Below are positions 23,988 to 37,700 of a stretch of DNA of 64,000 bases, piece after piece. Source of the DNA: Apteryx mantelli (lineage: Eukaryota; Chordata; Aves; Apterygiformes; Apterygidae); NCBI RefSeq assembly GCF_036417845.1, contig NC_089978.1, positions 163,491,962-163,555,961 of the forward strand, read 5' to 3'. The notes beneath the pieces are model-generated. The model made no database searches and had not been told where the DNA came from. It saw only the letters and a program-made list of their open reading frames with translations. Numbering within the stretch: the stretch's first letter is position 1; every line of letters begins with the position of its first letter. Made by a program: the position numbers and the translations under genes.

Positions 23988-26689
23988 AAACTCAGTTGTT
24001 TTCTTTCTTCAGATGGTTCACAGGTTAATGCTGAGCTTTGGCATGACAGACCCACAGTTTCATGCAATAATCTAGGTATGCTCCTACACTGTGATGCACA
24101 GTGCATGTAACACTGAACTTAAGCTGGATGTAACATTTACCTGGGTAAGCAGGAGGTTTATTGCAGGCCAGTACTTGGATTCAGTGGAAGAACAAACAGG
24201 AAAGCAGCAGTGCAGTCCAGGACTAGAATATTCAGGCTCTAATGTAGAAGCCAACAGGGAGAAGTGACATGTCTCCAAAGTCATGTGTGCTGTCTCTGGG
24301 GATGCAAGCCTTTTCTGCAGTGCTGGGAAAACTAGAGCACAAAAAAGCTGAGGATTTCTGTGGGAAACTGTGAGTTCAATTAAAGGAAGAAGGAGTATGA
24401 CCAAAAAACAGCAGGCAGCATTTAACACATTGCCCATCCCAGAAGAAAAGGGAAGAAATGATTTTTAGGATAGAGCTTGGAGACCTGGAGATCTCTAGGA
24501 GTCAGTGGGAAGACACCAAGTAACTGTGACATATAGCTGTCCCTTCAGGTGGACTAAACTCCTAGGCAGTCATGAAATAATAAAGCAAGCAGGGAATTCT
24601 TTCCTCATCCCTCACCACCAAAAAAAATACTGTAATTAGAACAATCCGGGGAACAACTGGAAAATGCAAGGGCTACAGAGAAAGGAAAGTTATCACAGAA
24701 ACCTGCATGGTAAAAAATGTCAAGTGTTCAGCATGCATATGATATTGTGCAACTGCCTGACGCCCCAAACTCTGTAGCTCAGAGCTATGAGTAGGGAGCC
24801 ATAACAGAGACACTTGCAGTGTGACGGAGGTTGAAATTTCATGACAAGGTTAGACTGAAATCCAGGCAGCTGAAGAAAGGGGTTGTTCCCACCCCATGAC
24901 TTATGCCAGAAAGGATCTTTACCCACCTCTTCATGGGGCCTCAGGAACAAGGGTGCTGGGGACAGAGGGGTGCTGGGCATGCTTTGGGCATGGCTGATGC
25001 AGCAGAAGCGGATCTCAAGCCCTCTCACCCCAGGCTCCTGCAAAGGCAGCAGCAGACTCAGCATAGCAGAGACCAGAGTGAGAGCGGAATCAGAGATGAT
25101 AAAGTTGAGCCACTGTGTAAACAAGTGTCCTTCTGCAGGCTCACATACACATGCAGAGTCTGTACCAAACTGCCATTACCTGACTGTTGATTAAACTCTC
25201 TCAATAATGAAAACTTCTTAACCTCTGAGCAGCCCCTTGAGGACGAGGTACTAATGAGGGTACAATGCACAGCTCAGTTGTGGACTCTCAGGATCCCAAG
25301 AAGGGGTGGGAGAGATGAGCTCTGCATGGTAAAATTGACTGATACAGCCACAAAGTGCCTTGCCCAGTGCCAGCGGGACCATGGAGCAAGCAAGTGGACC
25401 TCAAGTTACCAGTATGTAATCTGAGGCTGTGCTATGGTGTATTTTTATGTTGGATTTGGAGTCAATGCCAGCATAGCCTCTCTCCCTCCATAATGTTTGT
25501 GTAGCTCTTTATAAGGGCTTCAAATGATTTGGATCAAGGAACTTATCTGGGTTTAGGGTATCCGATTTATCTTTTGGTGAGTTTATTTTACAGCTGGATC
25601 AGTTCTGTGATCCGTTTTTCACACAGCTGGACCAATATATCCTGCCAGGGGGAAGTGGGAGGCAGATCTACTTACATAGGCAGCCCCTGTCCAAAAATAA
25701 AAAAATAAAAAATCAAGCCATCTTCTAAAACGAAAGGCAGCACTGTCTAACCAGTGACATGGCATGCGCAAATTAGGGTTTCCCTTTGCCTGAGTTTTGT
25801 GGGGGTAAAGGGGAAGAAAAAGATAAGCATCTTTTCCCCCTCACCTGCAAAACAGCCTCTAATCCACAGAGCACAGAGCTTCTGCAAGATGAGAGCCCAT
25901 GGGGAAGCCAAGATCTACCCCTAATTTGTATTGATGCTTACATGTGCCTTTTAATGAGCTTCAACAGATTCTTGCTTCCAGCTGAAGTTGGCCACTTTCA
26001 AAGTTCACGGTCCCATTTTGCATTATCATTCTAATACCTCCCTTAGGGAGCAGAGCAAAAATCAGGTCTTTTTCCCTTTTAAGAAGCAGCACCAATTTAA
26101 ACAGTTCCTAATCCAGCAGTGTTTTCTGTGCTCTGCCACTCTTACGGGGAACACCTTCAGGGAAACTGGTCCTGCTGGGAAAAAATACTCAGCAAAAAAT
26201 AAACACTTTCTTCAAGCAGATCAACACCGGGTGGCAGTGAACACCCTAAACACAATGCTGGCACTGGCCCATGGATGGCCTGACGACAGCAGCAGAGTAT
26301 TTACCACTGAATCTGGGATGGGGTCTCTGTCTTGCATCTCTTCCCCTGTATCTTCCTGCTTGCAATTTTATTTTGTTTTCATTACTATGCTTGCCATTCA
26401 TACAAATCTTTTCACTCTCCTGTTTTAGGGTCCTGCTGGCAAGACAGCCACAGTGGTGGGGTTCAATAGTGGCCACAAGCCCTGCCCAACAAACTAAGTA
26501 TTGGAAGAGGCCACCTATGCTAAGCTCCCTGGTCCTGTACAACCATTGTATGAGTACAACACAGCATCCCTCTTAATCACTCAGGTTGGCTAGTCGTCTC
26601 TGATGTCTGGGGTCTCAGGCTGCATATACAGATGTCCCAGGCAGGGTACCTACCCAGGTAGGGAAATCTCACTTGTAAGCATCTTAAAT

Positions 26690-26790
26690 GCACAAGATCC
26701 ATGCACAATTGAAAGACCATCTAGCCTCTTCCTCCAACAGCATCCAAAAGCAGATGCCCAGGAAAAGAGTGTAAGAAGCAAGAACAATCC
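26690..26790 (-). mobile_element. CR1/L3-like relic, antisense
   Basis: GACCATCTAGCCTCTTCCTC followed by CAACAGCATCCAAAAGCAGA and AAGAGTGTAAGAAGC parallels the sauropsid CR1 segment 'ggtccatctagcccagtatcctgtctccgacagtggccagtgccagatgc...'. It is diverged and its ends are uncertain. Confidence 0.45.
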
Positions 26791-27617
26791 TACTCCATCA
26801 CAGCAATTTGAGGCTAAGGGACTTCCCAAGGATATACTTGCATCTTTATGTTTAACAGCCTTAGGCAATTCTCCATGAGTTTATAATTTTTTAATCCTCT
26901 TATACTTGCTCCCCTCCCCAAAACTTATTTCAAACATGGTTGCAGTCTTACTGGGACAAGATGTTAAAAACAACCTATTAACTTTGTGACTCTGCACCAG
27001 ATTAACCGATGAATGAAAACAGAAATCTGTTAATCACTTTCTAACCCTTCATAAACTGCTTCAAGGCATGTCCATTCTAAAAAAAGCAATAAAAATGGAG
27101 CTCCGTTTCTCTGGAAGATCTCTGTATGGTGCAGGGATCCCTACCTCTGGTGCTTTTTTAATTGCAGTTTCCCCGGACACCATGTTTTTATTTTTTGATC
27201 TTCTTCCTTCAGCTAAGAGCTCCAGTGCTGGTGGCTCAGCTGGTCGAATCCAGCTGGTCTGCAGAAGCATCTGCCTGGAAATTGCCTGCCTTAGCTTGAA
27301 GCCCCTTCATTTCCTTCCTCATCTGCTGCAACAGAGACCTTGCCACACATGGCGGCTCTCTTCTCTAAGCAATTCCATGCTAAGTCTCTGGGTTTTGTTG
27401 TTAGCTTCTTCCAGGGTTTTCTATCTGTGAGTTTACAGCAAGAGCCAAATTACACTAGATTTATTGTCCTCCTGAGTGAAAGGCTGCTGTTTGTTCGGGG
27501 GTTTTTTTCCTAGCACTTTTGCAGACCTGCAATTCACAGAGCTGTGAACAGTGCATTAGGCCCCCTTGCAGGACAGACCCAGCCTACTCTGTTTGCTGGG
27601 GCAGAAAAAGTCCAAAT

Positions 27618-27651
<34 letters not shown>

Positions 27652-27659
27652 CACACACA
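27618..27659 (+). repeat. (CA)n microsatellite
   Basis: About 21 CA units run with one interruption (ACGCAC) and are followed by an A-rich stretch. The length is likely polymorphic. Open frames reading through it are artefacts of the repeat. Confidence 0.95.
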
Positions 27660-28991
27660 GAAAAAAAAGAAACAGGCAAGGAGCAATGCAAGGATGAAAA
27701 GCCAAATAGTTAGGAGAAATGAGACTGCAGATGATAGACCAGAAAAAGCAAGCAGACATTTTTTGAGAAAAATAATATTACAAAAGTCTCACTGATCATA
27801 ACCTGAGCTAAGAGGGAGTCTCTGGGGAAAGGAGGAGAGCTGGACAGAAATTCAGGTGGAAATTTTCTAAGACTGACTTGAGAAACCTGAGAGGAGAGCA
27901 CGAAAAGTCAAGTCCAGCCAGTCTGATATCCAGGGAGTGTGTAGAAAGTCACTGAGCTGATATCTGCTTCCTACTCAGGACTACTGGCCTTGCTTTCAGG
28001 TGTTTGGCTTTATTGACAGAAACGGCCCCCCTTGTCTGCTGAGCGATGAACCTAATGCCAGGGAACTCCAGGGGCTGGCTTTGCCTATTAGCCTCGTGTC
28101 TTGGCCTAATTCAGAGAGACATTTAATACATGAGTTATTAAGAGTCATCTCATCCAACCAACTCATTACAGTTTACAATAAAACCATCAGAGGTTTAAGG
28201 CTGTTTTAGCAGCATCAGCAGCTGCAAGGCACTGCACAAAATATAGAGGAATGTCCACAAGAGGGAGAGTTGGTGCCAGTCTCAACAGTGATTTTGTGAA
28301 AACTGCACTCCCTGCCTAGCAATTGTAAGAGATCCATTCCTTTCACTTGACTTATCCTAGCAGAAATATTTCCTTCTGCTGCTGATTCACCTTACCTCTT
28401 CTGGCAGTTCACCTTTTCACATTAATTTCTTTCCTCCTCTTTCTCTAGCCAAATGGTGTTATCTTTTTCTTTGCTTGGGGTATGCTGAAAAACCACAATA
28501 TACAGGCACTAGACAAGGTGTCAGTGAAAAGATGCTGTAATTACAACAGTGTCTCTCTCTCCCTGCTGCTCTGTTCATCTTTCCTCCCACTTTCATTGTG
28601 CCGTACTGGAAGCACGCCCCCTCCTGCCTGCCCCCAGGGAGTAATTCTCTGACCTCCCCCCATATCCCACCAAACCAGTCACTTGGAGGTGGCAGTCTTA
28701 CCCCATATCCAGCAGTTTTGGAGAGCCCTGTTAGCCTCCCACATCGCTCCCTCAGCACACATCTAAAATGCCAGTTGTTCCTGCTAGGCTCTGGGCTCAG
28801 CCTGGACACCACAGGTGTAAAATAGTCTCTATTGTGACATGGGATTTTTAATCCATTTTCCAAAATAGTTTATGGCTACCAGTAATGAGTGCCCCTGGGC
28901 TTCTGCAGGACCAAGCATACTATGAGGAAGCTCCAGAAGACTCCAATGACATGGAAATGATGCAGGGTATGGTGGACAGGGAGAAGCGAAA

Positions 28992-29016
28992 CCAAGAGAC
29001 TCAAAGAGTCTCTTGG
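28992..29016. repeat. Perfect 11-bp hairpin
   Basis: CCAAGAGACTC, loop AAA, GAGTCTCTTGG: the two arms are exact reverse complements. It lies in otherwise unremarkable DNA, inside an 86-codon plus-strand open frame (28885-29145) that I do not recognise. Confidence 0.8.
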
Positions 29017-32000
29017 CCAAAAGAGGTTCTTGCGTATGCACCTAAGCCTTGGGAGTGCCTCCACATTTCTGGAGGGAAGCAAGAGGTATCTGTGTTTACT
29101 TTGTTATCAGTGAACATATTTGTTCAGAACAGTGAGGCAAAGTGAAGCAAAAAAAAAAAAAGTTCACCCTTAAAAGGGACAGTACAGAGAAAGGACAAGA
29201 CTTTTCTGACAGAGATAGGAACAGTAAGGCTCTCAAAGGTGGCAAAGTGTCCAAAAGGGTAACCTGATGGGAACAAGACCACTGCAATAGGAACATTTAG
29301 CCAGGAAATGGATGTGAGGGTCATAGGCAGAGGAAAAGATCTCGCTTGGCAAAACATTGGGAAATCCAAGTTTTACAGATAAGAAATCTTCCCTCCCCTT
29401 CCCCATCCTCCTGAAAAAGCCAGTGAAAATGCATCAGTTTTTTTTCAATTTTTCTTCATGGGTCAAGACTTGTGTACGCAGCCACATTTAAGGAGGAGGA
29501 AACAACCCCCCCAAATCATAAGATGAATCTTGTGGAACTTCCTCCACCACAGATGATTTTCCAGAAAAACAAAGCAGCAGTGAGCTGATTCCCGGAAGCT
29601 CTCTGCATGGCTTAGGTTTGGTGGAATTTTTATCATGTTCACCTGTAGTCCATAAGCAATACAAAAAATAGTATCAGCATCCAAGTATCCAAGCAGCGCC
29701 AGAGCAACAACTGATCCATAAGCTGCTCTGGTGACAGCTGATCTCTTCCCTACCCCCTTTCAGACATCCTTATGTCCACGTGGGAAGGGGCACCTACCAG
29801 TGCATGCTCACAAACTGATAGCGTGCAATAGGTTTGAGCATATGCCAGCTGCAGGTCCAAGTTATGTGCCTCTCCCTTGCCATGCTCCATATACACTGCA
29901 CTATGCAACCTATCCCAAGGGTAAATCCTCCACCCTGCACAGTCAGGCCTCAATGCCAACCTGAATTGATCTAGCTCTTCCCTTTTCTTCACTGATCTCT
30001 CTCACTGGGGCTTCAGTAAGACCTTCTCTGCACTAGAGTCTCTGCAGTCAGAGGCAAGTAGGCAGTGCTCTTTAGTTCTGACCCAACATAAGCAACAGCA
30101 GGATTCGCCCTGCAGGATCATCATACCAGCTCCACAAATAGCATCCCTAAGCCAGTTGGTCCAAGACCTTTCAGGATGTATTTTGGTGAGTTTGGCTAGT
30201 GATTTTTGGCATGTCAGCAACTCTGAGGTATGGGAAGAGACTGTTAATGAAGCTATTACAGTATTTCCAGGGCACTTTCCTAACCTGACATCAGACAGGT
30301 CCAATGAGATCCATAAAAAACACATTGCCAGGATCACTGCAGAACCCACAAACATGGCTTCCAGCATGTTGACCATGCCATTAGCCTCCGACTGCTAGTG
30401 CAAGCCTTGCTTGTGCCCAGCTGGCCTCAATGTAGTGGCAGCAGCAGAAGCTACCAGTGTTCCTGCAAGTCTGTATGAGAAAACTAGCTCTTCAGGGGAA
30501 ACAAACAAAGCAAGGGATATGCTAGCAGAAAGACAATGCCAGATAGTGTTGCTGGCTCTCTCTCCAGGGAGGAGCATTTCCAGTCTGAGGAACAAAGCTG
30601 TGGACAATCCTCTGAAGCACATTGCTTCTGCTGCTATTAACATCTTGGATGTTGCATACAAAACTGCCCTGGGAAGAAGTGCTGACATACAAACATTCAA
30701 ACTCCTAAGTACAAACCCAGCCTGAAGACTGGCCAAACAATTCACTGCAGGGGTGAGTGCGGTCCACCGCACAGCTGGGAAATCGGACAAGCAGGGGAAG
30801 GACAGTTCTGGCTGTGTCCAAAGAAAGGTGGCTATGTATCACCATGCCCACAGGGCCACCTGCCTTGCAGGATGTCCACACCTTTGTGAGACTACATGTT
30901 GAGGGGGAGGGAAGGAAATGCAAAGCCACTGAAGGAGAGAGAGATGCCAGCTCTACTGTAAACCAAATCATTAATCACTCTGCTCCATATTGTAACACTA
31001 GGATAAGGAGAGATCATGCACCCAGCTAGCCTTTTAGAGCATCTTAACACCATCCAACAGATGTAGAAATGCACACTGTGAAGAACTATCACCTAATCCC
31101 AACTCCTGAAGTTGGTCTGAGGATCTTACACAGCATAACCTGGTCAAATAGGGTATCCTGAGCAGATACAATAAGACAACAGTGTATGTAGCAGCTTAAC
31201 AAATATGGCTACCTATTGCAGGCACCATATTTTAACTTGGCTTTAGATATGCTGTCAGGAAATAACATAACCAAAAGCCCACAGGGGTAAGAAGATGAAG
31301 AAGAAAGAGAAAGGCCAAGGCGCTCTTTGGAGGGGTGAGAAAGCAAGGTTATTTACAAATTGGCCAGTGGATATGTTTCTTTCTTATTCAGGATAAGAAA
31401 AATTAAAGCATCTACTGCTAATACAAATTTATCTTATGTTGACTGTGATATTTTAATAATATACAATTACTTCATATAGATTAAGATAGAAATAATAAAA
31501 AGAAGGGTTGTGCTCTGGGCAGACTTCCCCTGGCAGTGATTTCAGGTTCATGTGGAAGCTCTCACTTGCAGATGCTTCCAAAACCTCCTCTGACATTTAA
31601 TTCTCAAACTTAAGAGCCTTTTCCCTAGCAATTTAGCTGCCTATTGTGTCCTTTGAAGTAATATTTTAGGTTTAAATTTAAATATTTATTCTCCTGACTA
31701 CCATTATTTCCTCTCATTTATTATCCACATAACCACAAGTTTCATACATTCCCTACCCTTGTCAACACGCAACCATCCCCTGCTCTGTCTGCATGGACTG
31801 TTCTTCATTGGACAGCATGTTTGAAATCTGGAGTACAACTCTTCACGTGCATTGCTGAGATCCCCATTTCCCTGGGGTATGTTCCCACACTCCTTTCTGG
31901 GCACAGGCGAGGGACCCCCCAGCTCAATCAGCAAGAGCTCGCTTCTCCACACAGCGTGCAGTGATGGCAGAGAGGAATTGGAGCAGCAGGGACGCTGCTG

Positions 32001-34689
32001 TGATGCTGAGTCCTTCAGCAAGACTCGTTGCCTCCAGCACAGCACTGCCCTCATGCAAGACCTGAAGCTCCATGTTTAGGAGCATATTAAGGTTTAGAAG
32101 GAGACTTATCTTGGGAAGAGAGCTGAGAGCAAGATTTCTTATGAAACAGTTTCATCTAAAAGCAAAATTGAACAGAATAGACCTCTGATGCAATACATTC
32201 CCAGGAAACATCTTGGCAGAAATCCTCCGCTTCTGGCTGATGCTGGGGGGGGGGGGGTCTGCTCCAGGGCTCGCCACCACAAACAGAGAGAGATCGGCAG
32301 TCCCACACCAGCAAGGTCTGCCCCGCAGCCAGACGAGGGAGTTGCTTGCAGCTGCTCCATGAAATGGGTTGCCTTTGTCCAGCTATTAGCAGCAAAAACA
32401 GAAAAAAGCCTCTATTTCAGGGAGCAGTCAAAGGGTCAGGGGGTTCTGGCTTGCCGGAAACCTAAAAGAAATATTTTCAGCCTGAGTGAGATTGACACCA
32501 ACATTTTCTTCTTCTTTTTTTCCTATGAAATCACAAGTGAACCAGAAGCCTTGTTTTTAGCCATCTCTACTCAGGAGTGAAATTACAACAGCAGCAAATG
32601 CTTTTCAAGCGCCTCAGTGAAGTATTAAACTTGCTCCTTCCTTTCTATTTTTGCCCACATGTGCATGCATTGTCAGCCTCCCTCTATCTCTGGAACTGCG
32701 AGGTTTTAAGTAATCTTGAAGCAGAAAGACATAAAACATATTTGCCCCAGACCTCCATCATTTTTGTATCAGAGTAGAAAACGCAGGCCATGCTGTGGAC
32801 CAGATCATTGTGCTGCAAAGATGCACCCGATTACTGGCACAGTCAGCAGGGCAAGGGGCCATATCACACCGCAGGCAGCGAGTTATGCCCCAGTGAGTGG
32901 GGCTTTTCTTCCCCCTTTGGGTGTTGATACAGACAGCAGTCGATGTCTCTGCAGGGCCAAACACTGCAAATGCTCTGCAGGACGAGGGCCCAGCTGCGAG
33001 CGCCATGCGTTCCTCGCCACCAGCCTGGCAGCTACAAGCCTGGGGAAGCAGCAGTGAGGAGCTCTGCCAGGTGAGGGCTGAAGGCCTTTCCCTCACCTCC
33101 ACACAAGCAGCTGCAATACCCCTGCCGTGACCTGGCTTAGTAACTGACAGAACAGATTTTTACAGTGATAGACCCAAGAAAAAAAAAAAAAAAAAAGGAG
33201 GGCTCTTTTGTGAAGGCTGAACACACACGCACCAGCTTTGCAGAAGCATTTTGTTCTCTAGCTGTGCATTCCCATCACGCTCACGCAGCCCAATACTGAC
33301 TTCTCATTTGTAAATAAAAAAAGGATTTGAAACAAAACAATCTAATTACAGAATAAATATTTAGCTTGAAATGAGCAGACAGACATTCAAAACCATTTTC
33401 TGACATGACAGATGATCTGAAAGGAGCTGTGCTGCGGGCATTGTATGCTGTTCAAACTCAATTTAAAAATACATGGCGTAGTAGCAAAAATAGACATGAC
33501 CCTAAGCACAAACATCGCCTCTCAGACAAACATCTCCTGTAAAATGCCACTGGTGATTTACATGGGAGCTGAACCCAGAGGCGCTGGAACAGAGTCGCCC
33601 ACTTCCCTGTGCGTTACCATGATAAACCTATGGAAACTTCACTACAGCGACACACTCATGCTCATGCAGTGGTGGGTGCCAGGCTGTTGCAATTTTGGGA
33701 CGACAAACCAAGTCTCAGTCTTTCCTGAAAACCTAAGGAAAAATATTGTCCCCCTTTATATGTGACCTCACCTTCAACTCTTAGCATGCAGGAGAGAGAG
33801 CCAAAATGACTCTTCCTACCTTTGCCACAGCTAAATTATTGTGACATTCAAATGACAGGTGAGAGCCAGGTAGTGAAGGAAGAATAACCTCTTCACCTTT
33901 AAAACACTGGAGAGTGCACGTCTAAGCATTCGCACCCCGGAGATGCTGAAGAGGGGGGAGACGCAGAAGCAGCAGCACCTCCCAGCAGCTCTGGCTCCAA
34001 GCCCAGCACAGCATGCTTGGAGATGGGCTTACCCTAAAAAGCTTTGTGTCAATCCTCCTGGGGTTCCTGAAGCAGTCTCAAGATCGCAGTGGAGGGGGAT
34101 GGAGGTAGTGAGCCCAGTATTGGCAAGACGGGATGGGAAAAAGCCGCTCAGGGGCCACACATCACCTGCACAGGGGAAAGTGCCTCCAGCTCCCAAGTGT
34201 TTCTGAGCAGCCAGAGCCTGTGCTGGGTCCCTGTGGGAGCCAAGGGCATGACAGGATGTGTATATGACCCCACATGGGAAATGGGGAGCAAACACAGTTT
34301 CGGGGCATGACTTGGTGCTGTCTAGGGATAAATCTATGAGAGACCACATCACTGCAGGATGCCTTTGCAGATCCATCATGCTCTGTGCATAGAAAACCAG
34401 TGGGGCATTTACTGGGTTAGATACAGAAGCAAAACCTTAAAGGCAGTAGCTCTGGGACATGAATGCATGAATAAGCAAATCAAACAGTACTAGCAAGTTG
34501 CTGTGCCCATGTCCTAGGAAAGACATTAACTGAGCAACGCGGTATCTCTGCAAGGTCATCCTGTCATCTAACAACCCACATGTTTTGATATCAGAAATAC
34601 ATAAAATTGCAGAGATGGCAATGAAAACTTGTACATTAAAGTCTCCTTGCAGAAATGTTCTTTAGACCATAAATATTAGTAAAGTCAAC

Positions 34690-34760
34690 TTGAAACGAGA
34701 GGTACTAGTCCCATTTTTCAGATGGAAATGAAGAGCAAGGTGCACCAAGCAGGTATTTGG
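34690..34760 (+). mobile_element. Short MIR-like relic
   Basis: TACTAGTCCCATTTTTCAGA then TGGAAATGAAGAGCAAGGTG parallels the MIR 'tccccattttacagatgaggaaactgaggc' segment in sense orientation. It is short, so chance resemblance is possible. Confidence 0.35.
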
Positions 34761-37700
34761 GAAGGAAGATGCTACGCACCTTCAGAGGCTCCAGGAGGAT
34801 GGGGGGAGGTGGTGCCTGTGACCCTTTCAGAGTTCTCTTCAGTACTTCAGCGCTGAACCACCCAAGCCTCCAGCCACCTCCCCTCGCCCATCACTGAGTC
34901 AAACAGGGCCCTCCCTGCTATCCCATCCCTCAGGCTTGGGATGAAACCCCTGATACGTCCACAGAGTCCCTTCCTCCCACTTCCTCCAGAAATGCCCCAT
35001 TGCCAGGTCACCCTCCCCAGTGAGTGGCAGAGCTGCCCTTCCCGACAGCACCCTGCCAGGCTCACCAACCAGACGACCTTCAGCTCTGTGGGATTATGAT
35101 TCCTCTCGCTTGTGGGACACAGGGGACAAGACCTTCAAGGACAAACAAGTAATCATCACAACTGGGCTTGCATTATCATGCCCTGGAGCAGCATTAAACT
35201 AAATAGTCTGTGCATCCTTAGGTCAGCCCTTTTACTCTTTTCAGTATTAGGACCACACTGACAATCCTTTGGTACTCCAAATTTCCCACCCAGGGCCTTG
35301 ATTTGCTTGCATAAAGCAGCTGTAACCAGGCCACCAGTTGGCCAGGTCTTAGCCTTGTTTCTGAGGTCTCAGGTTTGCTGTTCTTCACTGGTCATTGACT
35401 GTTGCAAGGCCAGAGAGTGGCAAAGCAACAAGGGGAATCCACAGTTCCCTCCCTCCCTGATATAACCATGGACTTTCCCAGTGATGCAGCACAGCTCTGG
35501 CTCTGAAAATAGCCCTCCTGCACATGGAGATCCAGGAGATCATCAGGATATCATAGACCCAGGTAGCTTACTGTAGTTTTAGGAGATAAGGGCTGATAAC
35601 TCCAAGCTCTGGGACCTCCCCAAACCATTTTCACAGAAACACTAGGAAGAGAAAAGAGATGTAAAATGAAGGGGAATAATAACTTCTCCAGGTACAGGTA
35701 TCCCAGAAACATCAAGGTCACGATTGTCCCTTTAGATAACACACAGCTCCCCAGTGCTCCGAGCACTGCTGAGTCCTATTGCCACTGCCAGGCAACCTGC
35801 ACACAGCTGAATAAAAAGCAAGAAAGGAAAGTTTGTGTTCTGAGAGGCAGGCTAGACCTGGCTTTATTGGTCCTATTTTCTCCTTTTAATTTTATCCACA
35901 TGAACAGACTATTAAACTACCAAAAAACCCTCCTGTTTTTATGCTTTTTCTACCTTGGATCATTCTATTTGCTCATGCCTCATCATTCCTTTTGATCATT
36001 CCTCTGGGCACACTCATGGAATGTAGTTTACCTGACTTCAACTATGAAAAGCACACTTTAAAAGTACTACTGTTTTTCCCAAAGCCAGCAGTGAAATCAT
36101 GGCCGTAATGAGGCTGATAGAAATACTGCTGCTGGCTTAGGGCACGTTAGGACTTTGCCCCATGGGGATTGCCTAGCTGCCAGAGCATAGACGTGAAGTG
36201 TTTGAAAAGAATAACTCTTGCTCTGCAGCACTCCCTGAACATCCACAAACCAAAGAGCAAAATAGTTAGGGCAGCGTAACAGAGCTCAAAGCTAGGGATA
36301 TGATTATACACAGTGCAGAAGAGAGACAATTCACCCATAGCCTGTTCTGCCTCCCCTGGTGACTTCCATCATATTTTGGGCACAGATGCTTAGACTCAGT
36401 GCTGATAAGTGATCTAGAAATACAGGACCCCAGGAAATCTGCATCGCTGCAGTTGCAGGGAGGGAAGGGAATGGATGCACGTGAGCATAAATCCAAGATT
36501 AGCAAAAACTCCAGGACTCACGCTAGGGAGGCAGTTTACTAGCAACTGGCTATTTTTCAAGATGTGTTGGCTGCAAGCCCGTGTGCACTGTGGACACATA
36601 CTCCCTCAGCCAGGTAGCCTCAGCCACATGGTGCCTGCGAGGATGCTGCCATCCTGCTTGCTCAAACCATGGCGTAGAGGAGCAGAGGCACCATCTGCCT
36701 TCAGTCCCTCTCAGCCTTGACTATCTCTGGAAAAAGCACAAGGGGACACAAAGCAACACAAGGACACCAAAGAATCAAGTAACTTGTGTCCTGGAGGCCT
36801 GCTCTTCCCACAGACACACGCATCTAATCCCAGTGTGCATCTGCCCCACCTGCAAGCAGAGCTGGATGGACCTCACATGGATGGATCCAGCAACATGGTG
36901 GCTCTTGGCATTGCACTGTGGCTGCTCAGGACTTGCCCCAACCTGCCACGGCATTCATGCCATCAGCTGCTGGCCCCTGGCAGGGAGCAACTCAGAGGCA
37001 GAGCCAGCAGGGTGGAGAGAATTTGCTGAAACCTCTCCTGCAGCTGTTTTCTTTGTTAGGAGATAACAAAAAGCATGCAGGGAGGGATGCACAGCTAAGG
37101 TGCTTGTCACAGGACCTCATCATATTTGCCAACACATTTCACTTCTGGTGGCAAGGCTCTATGAAAATGGCCATCAGTTGCCTTTCTGGTAAGTAGGACA
37201 TGGACACATGCATATCCTGCTCACCAGCAATGGGGGAGGCTCCAGAGTTCTCTTTTTTTTTTTCTTTTTTGTTAAAATGATGGATTTTTCATGCACGTGG
37301 TGGGAAGGGATTTGTCTTCTTCCAATAAGAGAAATTGAAGGAGGCTTGCTGCTCACCCCCAAACACATTTAAAATATTTGAAATACTTCCCCCACCTCAG
37401 TGAGAAAGAAGCATTTAAACATGTGGGCAAAGAATGAAAAATTATGAACAAAAATATTCTTATGCAATTTAAAACTCTGATGATTCATGCCTAGCTCCTT
37501 GCTAACAAACCCAACTACAATCTTTCTTCATGACCGTTCTACAGAGGCTTCTCACCTGTTGCTTCCCTGGACTTTCAACTATTTCTCAGTAGCCCCTAGT
37601 GAGGCTCCTACTCCAGTCTTGAAGGGTGGGTATTGGTGCTTAATTTTAGGCATCCAAATTAGAAATCATTGGACAGTGCTGCACACACAAAGGTCAAAGT

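Larger units (their letters stand above)
18741..24500. other. Intergenic DNA upstream of MB
   Basis: No gene is supported. Contents I can name are a MIR relic (19795-19960), a possible CTCF-type motif (21355-21370) in a slightly GC-richer patch near 21240-21500, a weak MIR-like segment (22370-22530), a duplicated TAAT-rich block (23206-23233), two diverged copies of a 50-base unit (23511-23562 and 23936-23987), and a run of 22 G (23731-23752). Muscle enhancers of MB could lie here but none is proven. Confidence 0.6.
24501..34500. other. Intergenic DNA, middle part
   Basis: No gene is supported. Open frames on both strands are short, overlap one another and lack recognisable domains. Named contents are a CR1/L3-like relic near 26690-26790, a (CA)n microsatellite (27618-27659), a perfect hairpin (28992-29016), a 13-base G run (32245-32257) and an A run (33179-33196). 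The segment 31380-31500 is very AT-rich. Confidence 0.6.

Noticed and set aside
27519-27795. Open frames encoding His-Thr repeats
   Set aside because: They are translations of the (CA)n microsatellite.
28885-29145. 86-codon plus-strand frame with acidic content (EEAPEDSNDMEMM)
   Set aside because: No splice partners, family resemblance or promoter seen, and it contains the perfect hairpin. Likely chance.
74-34590. 17-base identity ACCCACATGTTTTGATA at 74-90 and 34574-34590
   Set aside because: Flanks differ and a match of this length between two points in 64 kb is not improbable enough to claim a repeat.
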